The position numbers and the translations under genes are program-made. The notes under the pieces are model-generated. The model had not been told where the DNA came from, made no database searches, and was given only the letters and a program-made list of their open reading frames with translations. Shown in pieces: positions 32,171 through 43,978 of a DNA stretch of 48,466 nucleotides. Source of the stretch: Clavulina sp. PMI_390 (lineage: Eukaryota; Basidiomycota; Agaricomycetes; Cantharellales; Hydnaceae); assembly GCA_015039315.1 (NCBI GenBank), contig WIDE01000008.1, forward strand, positions 630,655 through 679,120, in the 5' to 3' direction. Numbering within the stretch: the stretch's first letter is position 1; every line of letters begins with the position of its first letter.

Positions 32171-34141
32171 TCAAGTAGCGGCAGCAGCGGGTTCTGGGGC
32201 AGGCTCGGACGACTTGTCCTCAGCTCCACCATTTGCGGCTGGAACGGGAGAGGAGGCGGTAGGCGTAGCAGGGTTAGGCCCCGCAGGCTTGAGCTTGTTG
32301 TTGAATACTACAGTCTTGTTGTGGCGGTTGGCGAACGTAGCCGAAGGGCCTTTGCCTTTGTCCGCAGCTGGATTATGCTTGACGGTAGGGTCGGAGGGGT
32401 TCATACCACGATGGAACTCGCCCGGTAGGGTTCGTCCTGGGGGATGTTGGAATGTGCAGGTGGCGCGGGTGCACGCGGCCCCAAACTTGCACGGGACGGT
32501 TGATGTGGTGGGAGTGAAGCTTGGTTTGGAATAGGGATGGAAGGTGGGCTTGGCATGCACAGTTCGCGCAGGGGATGCGTGCGAAGAGACTGGGGGAGTG
32601 GCTAGAGATCAAAATCGTCAGTACTGTCTACGGAGTCTGGAAGTAAGAAGTGGCACGAACCATTAGGATCCAACGTAGCCTTGCTGACATGCCCTAGAGT
32701 ACAATCAGCATCATCGCACTTGTTGCCTTTCGGGCAAGCCTCATCCGACAACACGATACCACTGGTCTCTGATGCTGCAGGTGATGGATGAGAATATCGG
32801 CAGATGGGGTTTGTGCACTTGACTCCGAATTTGCAGAGTTCGCTTGTGCCTGGTTTCTCTGGAATGGTATATGAAGGGGTTTTGGGCGGGGCGGCAGACG
32901 CAGGGAGTGCAACAATAGGGATAGCAGATGATTTTGGTGGTGCAGTGGTATTCTCGGACGAAGAACCGCCAGCGTGGGCCCCAGCATTTGTTGGTGGACC
33001 ACCACGGCCGGGACCACCCCCTCGCACCGGCCCCCCTCTTCCTCTCCCTCGAGGGGCGAATCCGTTGTCGTTGAATGCCGCAGGAGGCTGCTGCTGTTGC
33101 TGTTGCTGCTGCTGCGTAAGATTGGCCATCTGTTGCATCATCATCTGCATCTGGGCCATAATCATCGCTTGGGATTGCATGAGATCGTTCGCCTGGTTAG
33201 GCTGAGGTTGCATCTCCATACCCATCATGGGCATTGGGAATTGAGGTTGCATACTAGCCATCGTCACAGCGTCAATCTGAGCCTGTACAGGATCGAAGCC
33301 TCGCTGCTGTGGCATACCGTGCGGACCACCACGAAAGTTGTTGTTGTTCATGTTGCCCATATTCGGTTGCTGTTGTTGTTGTTGATTGGGGAAGCGAGGG
33401 CCAGGGGGTGGTGGGCCAACGCGGTCAAGCAAACTTCGCCCATTACGATTATTGGGACCGCGTTCGAAACGCCCATTGCCATTAGCAGGCCCCTCATTGA
33501 CGACAGGAATTGCCTGTGGTTTTTCACGGTCGTCCCCACGCATTGCTCGCGGTCGGTCTGGAAGGTCAGAAGTGCGCGGTGCTTTACGCGCTACGGCTGC
33601 CTCGCTTTCCGATTCAGATCGAGCACGTTTTGTTGCGGGGGAAGTAAGTGTTTCGGAGGACGGCGGAGGAGCATGGCTAGATCATTATAAGTATTTTGTG
33701 TCAGCATTCAAGGACGAATCATAGTCAGGTCGGACAGCAGGTGCAATGGAGAAAATTATGGAAATGGGGGGAAAAACTCACGAAAACGATGGTTCTGTAG
33801 AAGATGATTCAAGCGCAGAAGCCTCTGCAAGAGCTTCTTCAGGATCTCCAGCCTCTGCAAAGAGCCAGGTAGTAAACTCAGGGTCATAGTCGTCCCCAAT
33901 GAGCTCAGTAAGTTCTTCCGTGACCTGTTCTTCACTCTTAGAGTTCACAAGCATGATGATTATGAATTCAGCCATGACAGGATCTGAAGCTGACGACCAT
34001 CCTTTGACGGCAAGCTCGCGCTGGATAGAATCCTTGAAAGCCACAAAACGCATCAGTCAGCGCTTGCTTCAAGTTGTAAGAATCTCACTGAAGACTGACC
34101 TGCAGCTCTTTTGCTCTGTCGGACCCAATCTCGATTGGCAT
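32171..34141 (-). CDS. NAB2: Nab2/ZC3H14-type CCCH zinc-finger poly(A)-RNA-binding protein (579 aa)
   Basis: Four exons: 34141-34100, 34032-33782, 33676-32661, 32601-32171. The first intron has an AAG acceptor but a perfect CTGAC branch site. Family members bind poly(A) tails in the nucleus, limit tail length and help mRNA export. The N-terminal ~90 residues form a PWI-like helical domain (D-x-V-M-A-E-F-I-I-I-M-L-V-N; D-x2-F-T-x-W-L-F). Next come a basic stretch, an Asn/Met/Gln-rich region with poly-Q runs, and an RGG-like patch near 306-322. Three tandem C-x5-C-x4-C-x3-H fingers lie at about 379-394, 412-427 and 474-489, followed by an Ala/Pro/Glu tail. Three visible fingers are fewer than in yeast Nab2. 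It is tandem to the ATPase gene, 151 bp from its stop. Confidence 0.88.
33094..33115. repeat. CAG/CAA-type trinucleotide repeat coding poly-Gln in the Nab2-like gene
   Basis: An imperfect CTG/TTG array on the plus strand is read on the minus strand as CAG/CAA glutamine codons. A second Q run lies near 33365-33385. Such arrays often vary in length between strains. Confidence 0.75.
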
Positions 34142-34292
34142 TGTGGATAGGAAACGTTGGATGCGAACGAAAGCCTGTGGACTTTCTGAGACGACGGGAG
34201 AGCGTCACGTGATAGTGTTTGGTTTGTTTGGCTGAGGAATGACTTGTGCAAGTACACGACTCTTGAAATTATTATTATATGTCTTGCTATTC

Positions 34293-36933
34293 TTACTCCG
34301 GAGGCTTCTTAATACCAATAACTAATCCCTTCTTATCGAAGCCTAGCTGCATCTTCCCACCAAGATCTAGGTCTTTGAACTATACGAGAAAATGTTAGCC
34401 CAGGACGATAGTGAGAAATAGTTAGCTCTTACAGTGACTTCTGCTGTGCGGTGCAGACTCTCGATTTCATCTACCCGATCCCGAACATTGTTTAATGTGT
34501 CCTGGAAACCTTCGGCCTCCACAACTTGCCTAGCTGCACATAATACTAGGGCAGAGTCAAGAGTGACATTTTGATTGACCTATATATCGAGGGCTGGGTA
34601 AGAATCACATCACATGAGAAATTAAAATAAATCGTACATCAATAGATATGATGTTATCGTGGTCCAACCCTATGATCCAGGATCGGATGAGTCAGGCTCA
34701 GTTGGCATACTGCGACAAAGCAGGCTGTGACTCACGCTCAAGGAAGTCTGGACGGGTCATGATCTGTCGACACCTCCAATAGGGTATAGTTGGCACAGGG
34801 AGTTCGCCGATTTCTTCCGGAGTTGCCCCGTTCGCGAGTTGCTCATTACGGGCCGCTTCGTCTTCCTGGCGGATGCGAACAAACTCTTGCAAGAGGAGCC
34901 AGCTGCAAGACGACCATTTTTGCTAGCGAAGGTGGCGAGGGGCGTCAGCTAATTACTCAGTGGCTTCTTAATGAGATATAACAGCACCGACCTCATCCAT
35001 AACATCGTCGTCGAGATCAGGTATAAGCCCGATCAGGCCGAGCACGAAGGACTTCTCAGCCTCTAGGATATCTTGCATTGCTCTTTGGACGCCGGGAAGA
35101 TCCCTGGAGGACTTGGCGAGCTTTCCAAGGAGTGACATCCTTCCGCCAGTCAACTCAACGACAAGGTCACCAAGACTTTTAGTGGTTGAAGTGGAATTGG
35201 TTGCAGGGTCCCATGGAATCGGCGAGGACAGGTTGAAGCAGTCTCCGCTCATTTTCTGGAAGGCACGGAGGCTGTCTTCTCTTGAGAGGTCCGATATCGA
35301 GATAATCTTGAGCCGATTGGCATTCTTCCCTGTGGAACATCGAAAATTTCAGTAACTTGTTACACGAGTCCATGCGCAGAAGAAAAACGGACGAAGAATG
35401 GGGTAAGGCCAATAATCATCCCTTGGAATCGATGAATTGAGCAATGATACATCAGGCCGCCTAGGAACAACTTACGTCGTGAACACAACCGTGAGTATAC
35501 CTATGGGAGGTCGTCAATCTACATATAGAGCATCGAAAGCAGTGGATCTCACCAGAGGCTGCCCAGGATTCAGCTCTTTGTTGAATCTGATGCAATAGTC
35601 GTCTTGAGTCCTCATTGTCGTCAAACATGTGTATATTCGAGATGCAAAGTACGAGTGGCCTTCCGTTGCGCTTCGGGCGCAACCGAAGGGCAACTTTTTC
35701 GAGCTTATTCAGAGCTGTGATAGACCTCAGCGTTAGGATGGGCAACGTAGATCGTGGCGGCAGTGACTGTACCGCGTTCGATATCCAGAGCAGGCCCGCC
35801 TTCCCTTGGATCGCGCCGTTGGAAAAGCCCGGTCTAAAACTCAGTTCATAATGCAAATCCGATGTTCTGTCAAAGCCTCAGGTTACCTGTGAGTCTTCCA
35901 TGTATTCAAAATTGAGAGCTCGCCCCAGACGAAGTCGAAAAACTTCCAAATCCTCGTGGGCCTCGCAGAATGCGACCCCTTGGGACGTAATCACAGTTAT
36001 TCCAAGGAAATCATTGTCTAAATACACCGACTCACCGTCGGCTTGTATGGCAAGCATAGCATCCAGTAACATGCTACCTTTCCCAGTGCCCTACACAACC
36101 TATATTAGCCACGTTTGGTTATCAAACAATATTCTCGCTTACCTTGGGTCCCATGACAAGATAATATTGCTCAATAGCCCTACCGGATATGATGCTGTCA
36201 ATCAAGTCCTGCTCTCTTCGACGAATATGCTCGTCATTTTCAGGATCTCGGTCTTCGGGATCCATCAAGGCCAGAGCGGGATCATATCCACGAGCAAAGG
36301 CTAATTCTATCTGTGTTTACCAGGTATACAGTATTAGTAACTCGCTCGTTGATGAAATGCGCTGACTACGAACTTTGTCCAACACCCGAGCTTTATACCA
36401 TGATAGGTAGCCTACACCAGCACCGAATACTAATTCATGAAGAGAAATCACTTGTCTCAGTCAACGAGAAAGTATTCGTCTGATAAACCCATACCTATCA
36501 TCAAGCCTATTGCTGTGGTGACGGCTGCATCGAACGAGCTGCTCCTTGTAAAGGAAGGAAGTGACAATGCAGAGAATGGCGATGAAGAGTTTCCCCGAGG
36601 TGGCTCAGGAGCTGGCTCGCTAGGCGCTCCTTCAAGAAGCGTCTTCTCTGGCTCACTGTTGGCGGTCGACGCCGAGTTTCGAGTCTTGGTTGGTTCGGAA
36701 GCATTGGAGGTGGCTGAGACGCGTGAACAGTGTATGTTCCTGTGAAATGAGTGAATAGGCCCTGAGAGGCTGAGAAATCTCTTGGAACATAGGCGCAAAT
36801 CGGAGTGATAGGAATGCGCGCCAAATGGGGTTGTTCGAGACGAAGTTCGTGCTCGCCACGTGGTCGCGAAGTTGTTGAAGGTGAACGGAGACTTTAGGCC
36901 TCTCAAGCTCGAGCAACAGGGTCTCAAAGCCAT
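34293..36933 (-). CDS. Mitochondrial membrane-anchored AAA+-type P-loop ATPase (644 aa, 13 exons)
   Basis: Exons: 36933-36495, 36429-36374, 36310-36143, 36090-35887, 35833-35773, 35714-35553, 35500-35476, 35421-35393, 35329-34992, 34922-34736, 34669-34638, 34579-34433, 34379-34293; phases all close. ATG 36933 is the first in-frame ATG; the frame upstream is open but has none. The N-terminus is rich in Arg/Ser/Thr and lacks acids, like a mitochondrial presequence, and one hydrophobic segment lies at about 134-157. Walker A is GPKGTGKGS at 219-227. The expected Walker B strand R-P-L-V-L-C-I-S-N-I-H (328-338) has Asn where Asp is usual. D-P-R-E-G-G-P-A-L-D-I-E-R and the middle resemble a conserved fungal family of uncharacterised mitochondrial P-loop proteins, remembered but not searched. 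The C-terminus is likely coiled coil. It might act as a membrane-tethered chaperone or remodeler; function unknown. Confidence 0.8.
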
Positions 36934-39900
36934 AAGACTGCGGCACTTAACCTCCAGGGTAAGAAACGCCAAATGCTTCGTGGCTGTAACGAGTCTCACG
37001 GTGGAGATGCTTGGCGATCGTGACCGCAGTAAACACCTGAGCGGTCTGCGGTCCAACTATCATGCCTCATCCTCTACCATCGACTACTAGCTACAATTTT
37101 CAAGCTTGTGCTAAGGTGGTCATTCACCTAGTTGGAAAAACCTCGCGATCAAAATTCCCTTTGACCGTGCGTAAGCTTGACGGTGCTGAGATCCGAGTAG
37201 CGGTTGTTCTGCTCGAGCACCCTTTCACGGGTCCACTCCATGGACTATCAAATGTGGTGCTTTTCGTCACCACCATCTTCGTTGCGCCATCTTCTAGAAA
37301 ATATGATATCTTGGCTTAGAACTCTAGCAACTCCAACATGTATGTCGACTGCTCCAATGGTTCAAGAGTGACACCCGCGATCAGCTTCTAGGGCTTCTGA
37401 GATCTTGGTACATTTCAAGGTGTGTAGATCCCTTCCCTTCACACCTCCCACTAGCACATACCCGGATGGACGGGACAGAGGCTTTAGCGCTCTCGCAAAA
37501 TCTCCGGACGGGATCTTGAGTCCTGGTATGATCGTGGAAGCGGCGTTGAGGTCCCCATGAGTATGTTGATCAGGGTCGCGCGGGGGATCTGTCGTCCTCC
37601 CAAACACGCGTGGGTATCATTCGATCGTGAAAGCACTTAGTTCGTTATCAATTCTGTATAATCATCTGAGCTACCATCGGGTTTGTTACCAAGCCTGCGA
37701 TTTGTCACAGAGTCATGTGGTCCCTGCCTCTTCTGGCGCCGTTAAGGTTTTGGGCAGGATGAGCTACTGAGAACCAGGGCACCAAGGTCCGATTTGTGTG
37801 GCCGGAGGAAGGTTTGATGAATATGTGGGCTCAGTATCCCGAGATGACTGCCTCGTTGCTGTACCTACAATGAAGTAAATTAAGATCACAACCATTCCCC
37901 GGCTCCGGTATATGCACTGCCTCGACAAATGGGGCAAACGTATTCCATTGTTGGATCTCTTTCCTTCACAACACCCCACGATTTGAAAGTGCCATGCAGG
38001 GGGTTTTGACCCGCGCGGCTTGCGATTCCTGGCTTCCGTGATTACTATTGAGCCTGGGCGTTTGTCAGACGCAGCTGTCCACATTACGATTGACAGCTAG
38101 ACAGCGAAGCGACGCCAATAATGGACCATCATGTGAGAGCTGTCTTATCAAATAAATATGCAAATCTGTCATTGGGTCTTCACGCTTAGTGACCCCTATC
38201 ACCATGATTGAGACGAAGCTGAACTTATGCTGAGTACGAGAGAAGGATAGGCCCATCTGTCAATGCATATCCGTTAAAGTAAAAGAGTTCAATATCCGCC
38301 AGTGACCGGGGTGAATGCTTCATTGATGCAGACATTATGATTGTATTTGGCGGCTCTAGCGGGAGAATGTCAAGCCTTCTTTCAAGCTTGACCTTGATGA
38401 ATATGCTGCGCACAACACCCCCGCACCCCTGAATGCATCGAAGGGAACGCATAGCTACTCTCTCTCTCTTTCCAGTAGACTCGTTCCTGGCTGAATGGGA
38501 GAAATGCTAAGTTGTCCATGCTGCCGCTTACGCACAACTTTCCAGCTGAGGTGTCGTCCGGTGCAGCCACTTTATGTGCTACATACAGCGAAATAAGCTA
38601 TGTGAAATAGTGATAGACCCCATCTTGCCCTTCCTTGCTCTAGTAACGCGCGAACTAGTATGGGTAGCGAGGAGCACGCTTTCGGCCGAAGAGAACGCAA
38701 CAATGCCCAAAGCCCCAGAATATGTGAGTCATGATCTTCATCGAGTCCCGAGTTAGGAAACATGTGGAAGTTGTCCCACATTGGTATAGGCTCTGCATGC
38801 ATCGTGGAGGTAGCTTTCAGCCGCCGTGATCGCGCATCCAAGCAGGGTGGTGGCATCGAGGACAGCCGCTGTTCAGTGAGGGGAATTCACGGCCGGTGAT
38901 TCATAGTACCGTAAAAACGAACCTCTGCCGAGGAAGAAGGCAAGGCTACGTATGTACGAGCTCGAGACCGTGAAACAAGCTGCCTCTTTCTAAGCAGGTC
39001 TGTCTGATTCCTCAAGGTTTATCTACATGGCAGTTGCTTGCACCCCAACAAGTGATTATATGCACAGTCCATCTATAGACACCAACTTAACCGTAGAGTC
39101 ATGCGTGTTGGGCCGCACCTAGCTGCTGGAGAATGAATTGGAACTTGCTTCGATGGAAGTCGATATACCATGGGCAAGGGATTCCGGGGATCGAAAGACT
39201 TGAAATACATATACCACATTCTCATGGACCGAGCGGCTCTATGTAGGCTGTATTCCGCGTGTATGGCATCCAAGCGGACCCATGCGCTTTTGTATTCTAG
39301 CTATCGATGATGCAATGCTGACGGATAACAGGCAGTGACCGCAAGGAGAGATAAGGATTGCATCATTGCCATGCACGAGTTGACGGCATATCAGCTGTGA
39401 TAGTTAGATTAGCTGTACGGTAAACATCATCTCAACATTCTTTTGAGGCAGGGACTCATCGGCAGGCCAAAATCATCAAATTGTGATGACTAGCGGGATA
39501 GAGAAGTTCGCATACGATCAATATATCCCAGTTGGACCATGCAGATACATATAAGTGCATGAACCCTCATGGTAGTGATGTGAGAAAGGTGTGCAAGAGC
39601 CTGACGGAATATGGACATTTCCGTCTGGTGGAGTATCTATCGAAGTCGTGGGCGAAGTCCATTCTCTCTGAGGAGAGCCATCTCATTCAAAGGCGTAAAA
39701 CAAAGACAGAATTCATTGAGCAAAAACTTTGAGTGCTGTGTCGTCATGTTTGCGACTGGAGTGTGTGAGAGCAAGACGTCACAAGTTTTCCACTGAAGTA
39801 CTTGAATATATCCACGTCATGCCGACCCGGGTCTAGGACGTATCCGTGGAGCGTGCTCACTCCGCTTTACGTGATGTGCTAGAAACATCTAGGCTCGCAC

Positions 39901-42900
39901 CCCGCCCCCACCTTCTCTTTGAGCCTAAGACTTGCTGGGGGGCTAAGAAGGATGGAGAGCAGGTGCTGCAAGTACACACAAGTCGAGTCTCACAATTTGT
40001 ATAACCATCGCATCGGTTTTGATTGAGGGGGCTTCAAGCCCCCTGGTACGATTTCTCGGATACATGATTAGCTGGGAGCCCCTTTGGCGCAACATAGGCT
40101 CCCTCCATGGCGCTCTGGAACATCGATGAATTATTGCTGGCCCTGCTCCTCATCGCACGCGCGTGATTCCCATCAGACCATTTGTGCGGCATCTTGATTC
40201 GATTGAGTACCTTAATTAACTCGGAATGTTGGCGCAACTTCCTCCGAAAGGTTCTTGACGTATTCTGAAATGGAACTTTCTCTTAGACCTCTATTTGTGG
40301 CAGCGATCGGGATCCGCAGATGTGCCTGGAAGAGCCTCCCGCTTAGAGTGGAGCAAGGGGCTTCTAGCATCCGCGAGGGTGAAACCGTGTGCTTCAGGGG
40401 CGGGGACGTATTGTGAGGTTGGTTGGGGATTGGGGATATGCCGAATCGCGTGCATTCGAGGCAAAAGCTCGGCTATGGGTAATCTTGAAAGCGATATGAG
40501 ATCGGGATCGCCTTGGTGCTCCAGCACGGCAATGTGCTGCAGGCATCGTCCGCAAATCACGGGGTACCTCCTCTATGCATTGCTGCCCAGCTTTCCCAAC
40601 AAGATGTGTCTTCGTCCGCAAGCCACTTGCACTTGGTATTAATTGATCCCGCCCCTGCGCGGGGACACATCTTAGCCTTCGGAAAATTTGATCTTGGAGC
40701 CTTGATCGTGTTGGATGTCGTGCACAGAGGGAAAGGGGTCCATGAGTTTCTTTAGCCTCCGCAGTGCCGCTTACTCGGTCTCTTCACCCGACCCAGAGAT
40801 AAGGAGCAGGAACAAAGAACTTCAAGGAGTGTGATCAAGGGGTGTAACGCTCGCGCAGACCTCTCTGGTGATCTCCGTTGTTAATCCACACTATCTCAGG
40901 AAGCAGACCCAGAGGTTTGCTCATGGGGTAGGTTACATGGAGGTGGCCGATATACCCGCTCAAAGTCTCATACGTCTCAATAGAAGTGGTTTCCTGATCG
41001 GAGAATCGGGTCTTCGGCGGCTTTGACAGCAATAGCTGCCTTCGGTCGATTGCAATTCAGCTGCCTCGAGGCCTGTTCCCCGTAGCGTCGATGCGTTCTC
41101 GACCGCGCTGATTTCGACTGCTGGCCTGAGAGAGCGTTCGCTGCTAGTAAAAGCGGCAGCCCGTTCACCTGGAGTTGGAAGACCCCCCACCTAAGTCCTG
41201 AGTTGCCGATGTGCCCGAGAATAGGTTCTTTGTCCATCTCCCATCACACCGCGCTCCAGCGGTTCCCCAGATAAGCTTCATCCGACAATGCAACGGAATT
41301 GTGGAGTTCATGGCCAGAGTAGCGGCTTTGCCAGCTGGTCTATGAGCCACGAGTTAGCCATGCGTTGAGGGCCAGGTGTTCCATGATTGCGATCGGCACT
41401 GTCAACACCCCCGAGACGATTTGCCTGGAACTAGCGTTTGGGACGTACTCGTGCAGTTCGTTCACGTTGGCATCGGGATCAAATATTCGCTCATTGCTAG
41501 AGCAACTACCACCTAGATGATCCACTCAGTGATTGTACGCACCACTTCAAGAAGGGCTCGTGAAGGCGAGGCAATGATTCTGTGTTTCCTGGCTGACACG
41601 CCGCCTGGCGGTAACCAGGACTGTAGCACTACCCAGCAGTGTCCGAATCGTTACTCGCCATGAGGATTTAACTCCACACCGAACATTTCAGTGACCGCAC
41701 TGCATGAGGCCATCCAAAGATGCTGTATATCACGCCTCGAAACGAGATCTCTGTGCTCATCAACCTCGTCATCGCCCCCACAGATACATACATGGTGCAG
41801 GCACCACTGGTGCTAGATAGGGGCGACGCATGGCGGCAATGGGCCGTACACACCGTGGCATCGCATAGCATCGTTGTGGGTGCTCGCCGTTTCCGAACAG
41901 ACAAAGTGCATTATGGATCAATCTGCTTTTCGTGTATCTCACATAGAGCCGCTCGCTCGTAAAGAGTGGCCACCTGATACGTGAAGAGATTTCAGATAGA
42001 TATAGTGACCATGAAATGCAGATTGAGATAGGATAGCCTGGTGGCGATGTGCTGTGTTCGAGTTGAAGTTCACAGCCGCCAATGCACTCTGAATGACTCA
42101 TTTGAGGTTGGAAATGAGAGCTGTAGCTATCCAGAGCGGTTCTTGATTCGCAGGGCAAGTGCCCAATGGTGGTGTTATGGCAGTGATTCTGACGCTCGCC
42201 TTGTGTCAATCAACAATTTCGCAGCAACAGGCGTCAACGTCCGCATGGCCCCTGCTCAAGCTCATTGACGATACTTTAGTTGATCGGGTATAGTCAATTA
42301 TTGACGAAGCGGTGTATGCAGTGTAGATAACAGTCCCAGGCTCCTTGACGAAGTGTGATCGAGGTTTAGGGGTTACATGTGTACTTTCAGATAACACTTG
42401 TGCATGACCAGCCTTCTTCGAGCCGGCTCTCAGTAGAACTGAGCAGTCATAGGGGGCGGAAAAGCAGGGGTGCATTTCGCGTTGATTGCAAGGGGGATGT
42501 AGGTAATACTAATACCCCGCACCTGTACAGCAAACTTTCACACCATTGATTGATTCAAACACTGATCATATTGACATGAAGTGGCCGAGCGAAGAATGGA
42601 AGCAGGCTCATCTCGGACTCGCAAGAGTAATTTCCGAGTTCACAGGCCCTTATCAGCACATTAGTGCTAGTATTGCAAGGTGTAGATAATAGGGGGCTGA
42701 GATACGATGAGGTCTGGCGATCAATTGGTGTGGGAACAGAATGTGTGAACCGCGCTAGTAGTGGGTCTATTGATGAAGCGGAAGACTAGGAAGATGAACG
42801 GACACATTAGACTTCGACCTATCTCCCTCAGCGGGCGCGGCGCAGATTTGAAAGCGGTGATGTGGTGGCGACGAATATGGAGATGAGATAGAGCGCGGCT

Positions 42901-43768
42901 AGTGTTCCATTGGTGGCGGCAATAGCTATATGCATACACCATATCGTTCGTGTTCAGCAACGTGGTGGATGGGATGGGTAAGCAGGCATGTGAGAGGAAG
43001 TATCGAGGTCCAGAGAGGCTCGAAGTGGAGGCCGGGATAGAAGAGAGAAGGACAAGGTACGGGCTGACTGGGCAGAGAGAACGTCGCAAATACGGCAACT
43101 CACCAAGCAAGAGTCATTCTTTTCTTGCCTCGTTCATGTCACTCTCGATGGGCTTTCTCCACATAGACCCTCGGAGTCTCATTTCATTGCCGAGAACCAC
43201 GCAGTGCTCTGGATCGGCAAGCCATACGAACTATTGCCCCTGCAAGCAATAAGAGAGCTGTCAGCTAGAGTCACTAGTGTAACATGAAGGTCATGCAGCG
43301 GCGCCGGTAGTCTCAGGCTATGTAACTCACTACCTCTCATTCTCATTCGTGGGGGCCAGATACTCAGTCTCAGGCTGGCGGATTGACAGCGGCGGCGCAA
43401 AAAGAACCACAGTATTGCAAGTCGCGCGTGCGTCAAAACAAAAATTGACCTGCTGCCATCGAGCTTCGAGCGTGTCCCGGAGGGAAAGGAGGCGTGGCAT
43501 GAATACGTGGCGGCACTGAGAGAGCAAACCCTACCCGGAGGACTGTCTCTCTGCCCGGAATGGGAGCTATGCTGGTCATGATTCAGTCGCTGAGCAATGA
43601 ACAGTGGGGTGGGCACGTAGGTATGGACGTTCTTCGATCACACCCAAAGAAGCAACAATCATCTCTCCGCAGCCTCAAACTATTCCCCAACAGACGCCTA
43701 GTTGAGCACAAGGACTGTCGCCAACACTTTTTGTTATCACTGAGATGAATCCGTGCCAACGGTAAGGC
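36934..43768. other. Gene-poor tract, left part
   Basis: 6.8 kb with no coding region I can defend. Frames are short (under about 115 codons), lack recognisable motifs and do not chain through plausible introns. I saw no long terminal repeat, transposase or reverse-transcriptase motif by eye, and no tRNA-like A/B box pair. Base composition is balanced, so strong RIP-like AT enrichment is not apparent. Confidence 0.5.
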
Positions 43769-43978
43769 TCAAGGAAAGTGCAGATGAAGAAGGGTCACGG
43801 CAATCAAACCAATGAAGTGACCAATAGCAGCCCAATCAGTCTCTGACGCAGCACGACCACGTCGCTCGTCAGCGCTCCGCGGGCGGCGGCGGCGAGTTGA
43901 GGAGATATTGCGCTGGCGTTTTGGGCCGTCGTTTCTCGAGAAGCCGTGATCGTCGTTCTCGCCCCCAATATTGCTCAT
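43769..43978 (-). CDS. Possible small tail-anchored protein (69 aa)
   Basis: I do not recognise this frame. From the ATG at 43978 it encodes an acidic/Gly start (M-S-N-I-G-G-E-N-D-D-H-G-F), then a very basic middle (T-R-R-R-R-P-R-S and D-E-R-R-G-R), then a hydrophobic C-terminus (A-A-I-G-H-F-I-G-L-I-A-V-T-L-L) ending three or four residues after it. That layout is typical of tail-anchored endomembrane proteins. A TATATA run lies directly before the ATG. An upstream ATG at 44002 would add eight residues. The ordered basic-then-hydrophobic layout argues for it, but small size and lack of known homology leave it doubtful. Confidence 0.33.
   Translation of the reverse strand: MSNIGGENDDHGFSRNDGPKRQRNISSTRRRRPRSADERRGRAASETDWAAIGHFIGLIAVTLLHLHFP

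Noticed and set aside
34293..37056. Longer start for the mitochondrial ATPase at 37056
   Set aside because: That codon is TTG, not ATG; the first in-frame ATG is at 36933 and directly starts a presequence-like N-terminus.
40840..41350. Overlapping minus-strand frames with a retroelement-like look
   Set aside because: Frames are short and shift often; no RNase H, integrase or reverse-transcriptase catalytic motif could be identified by eye.
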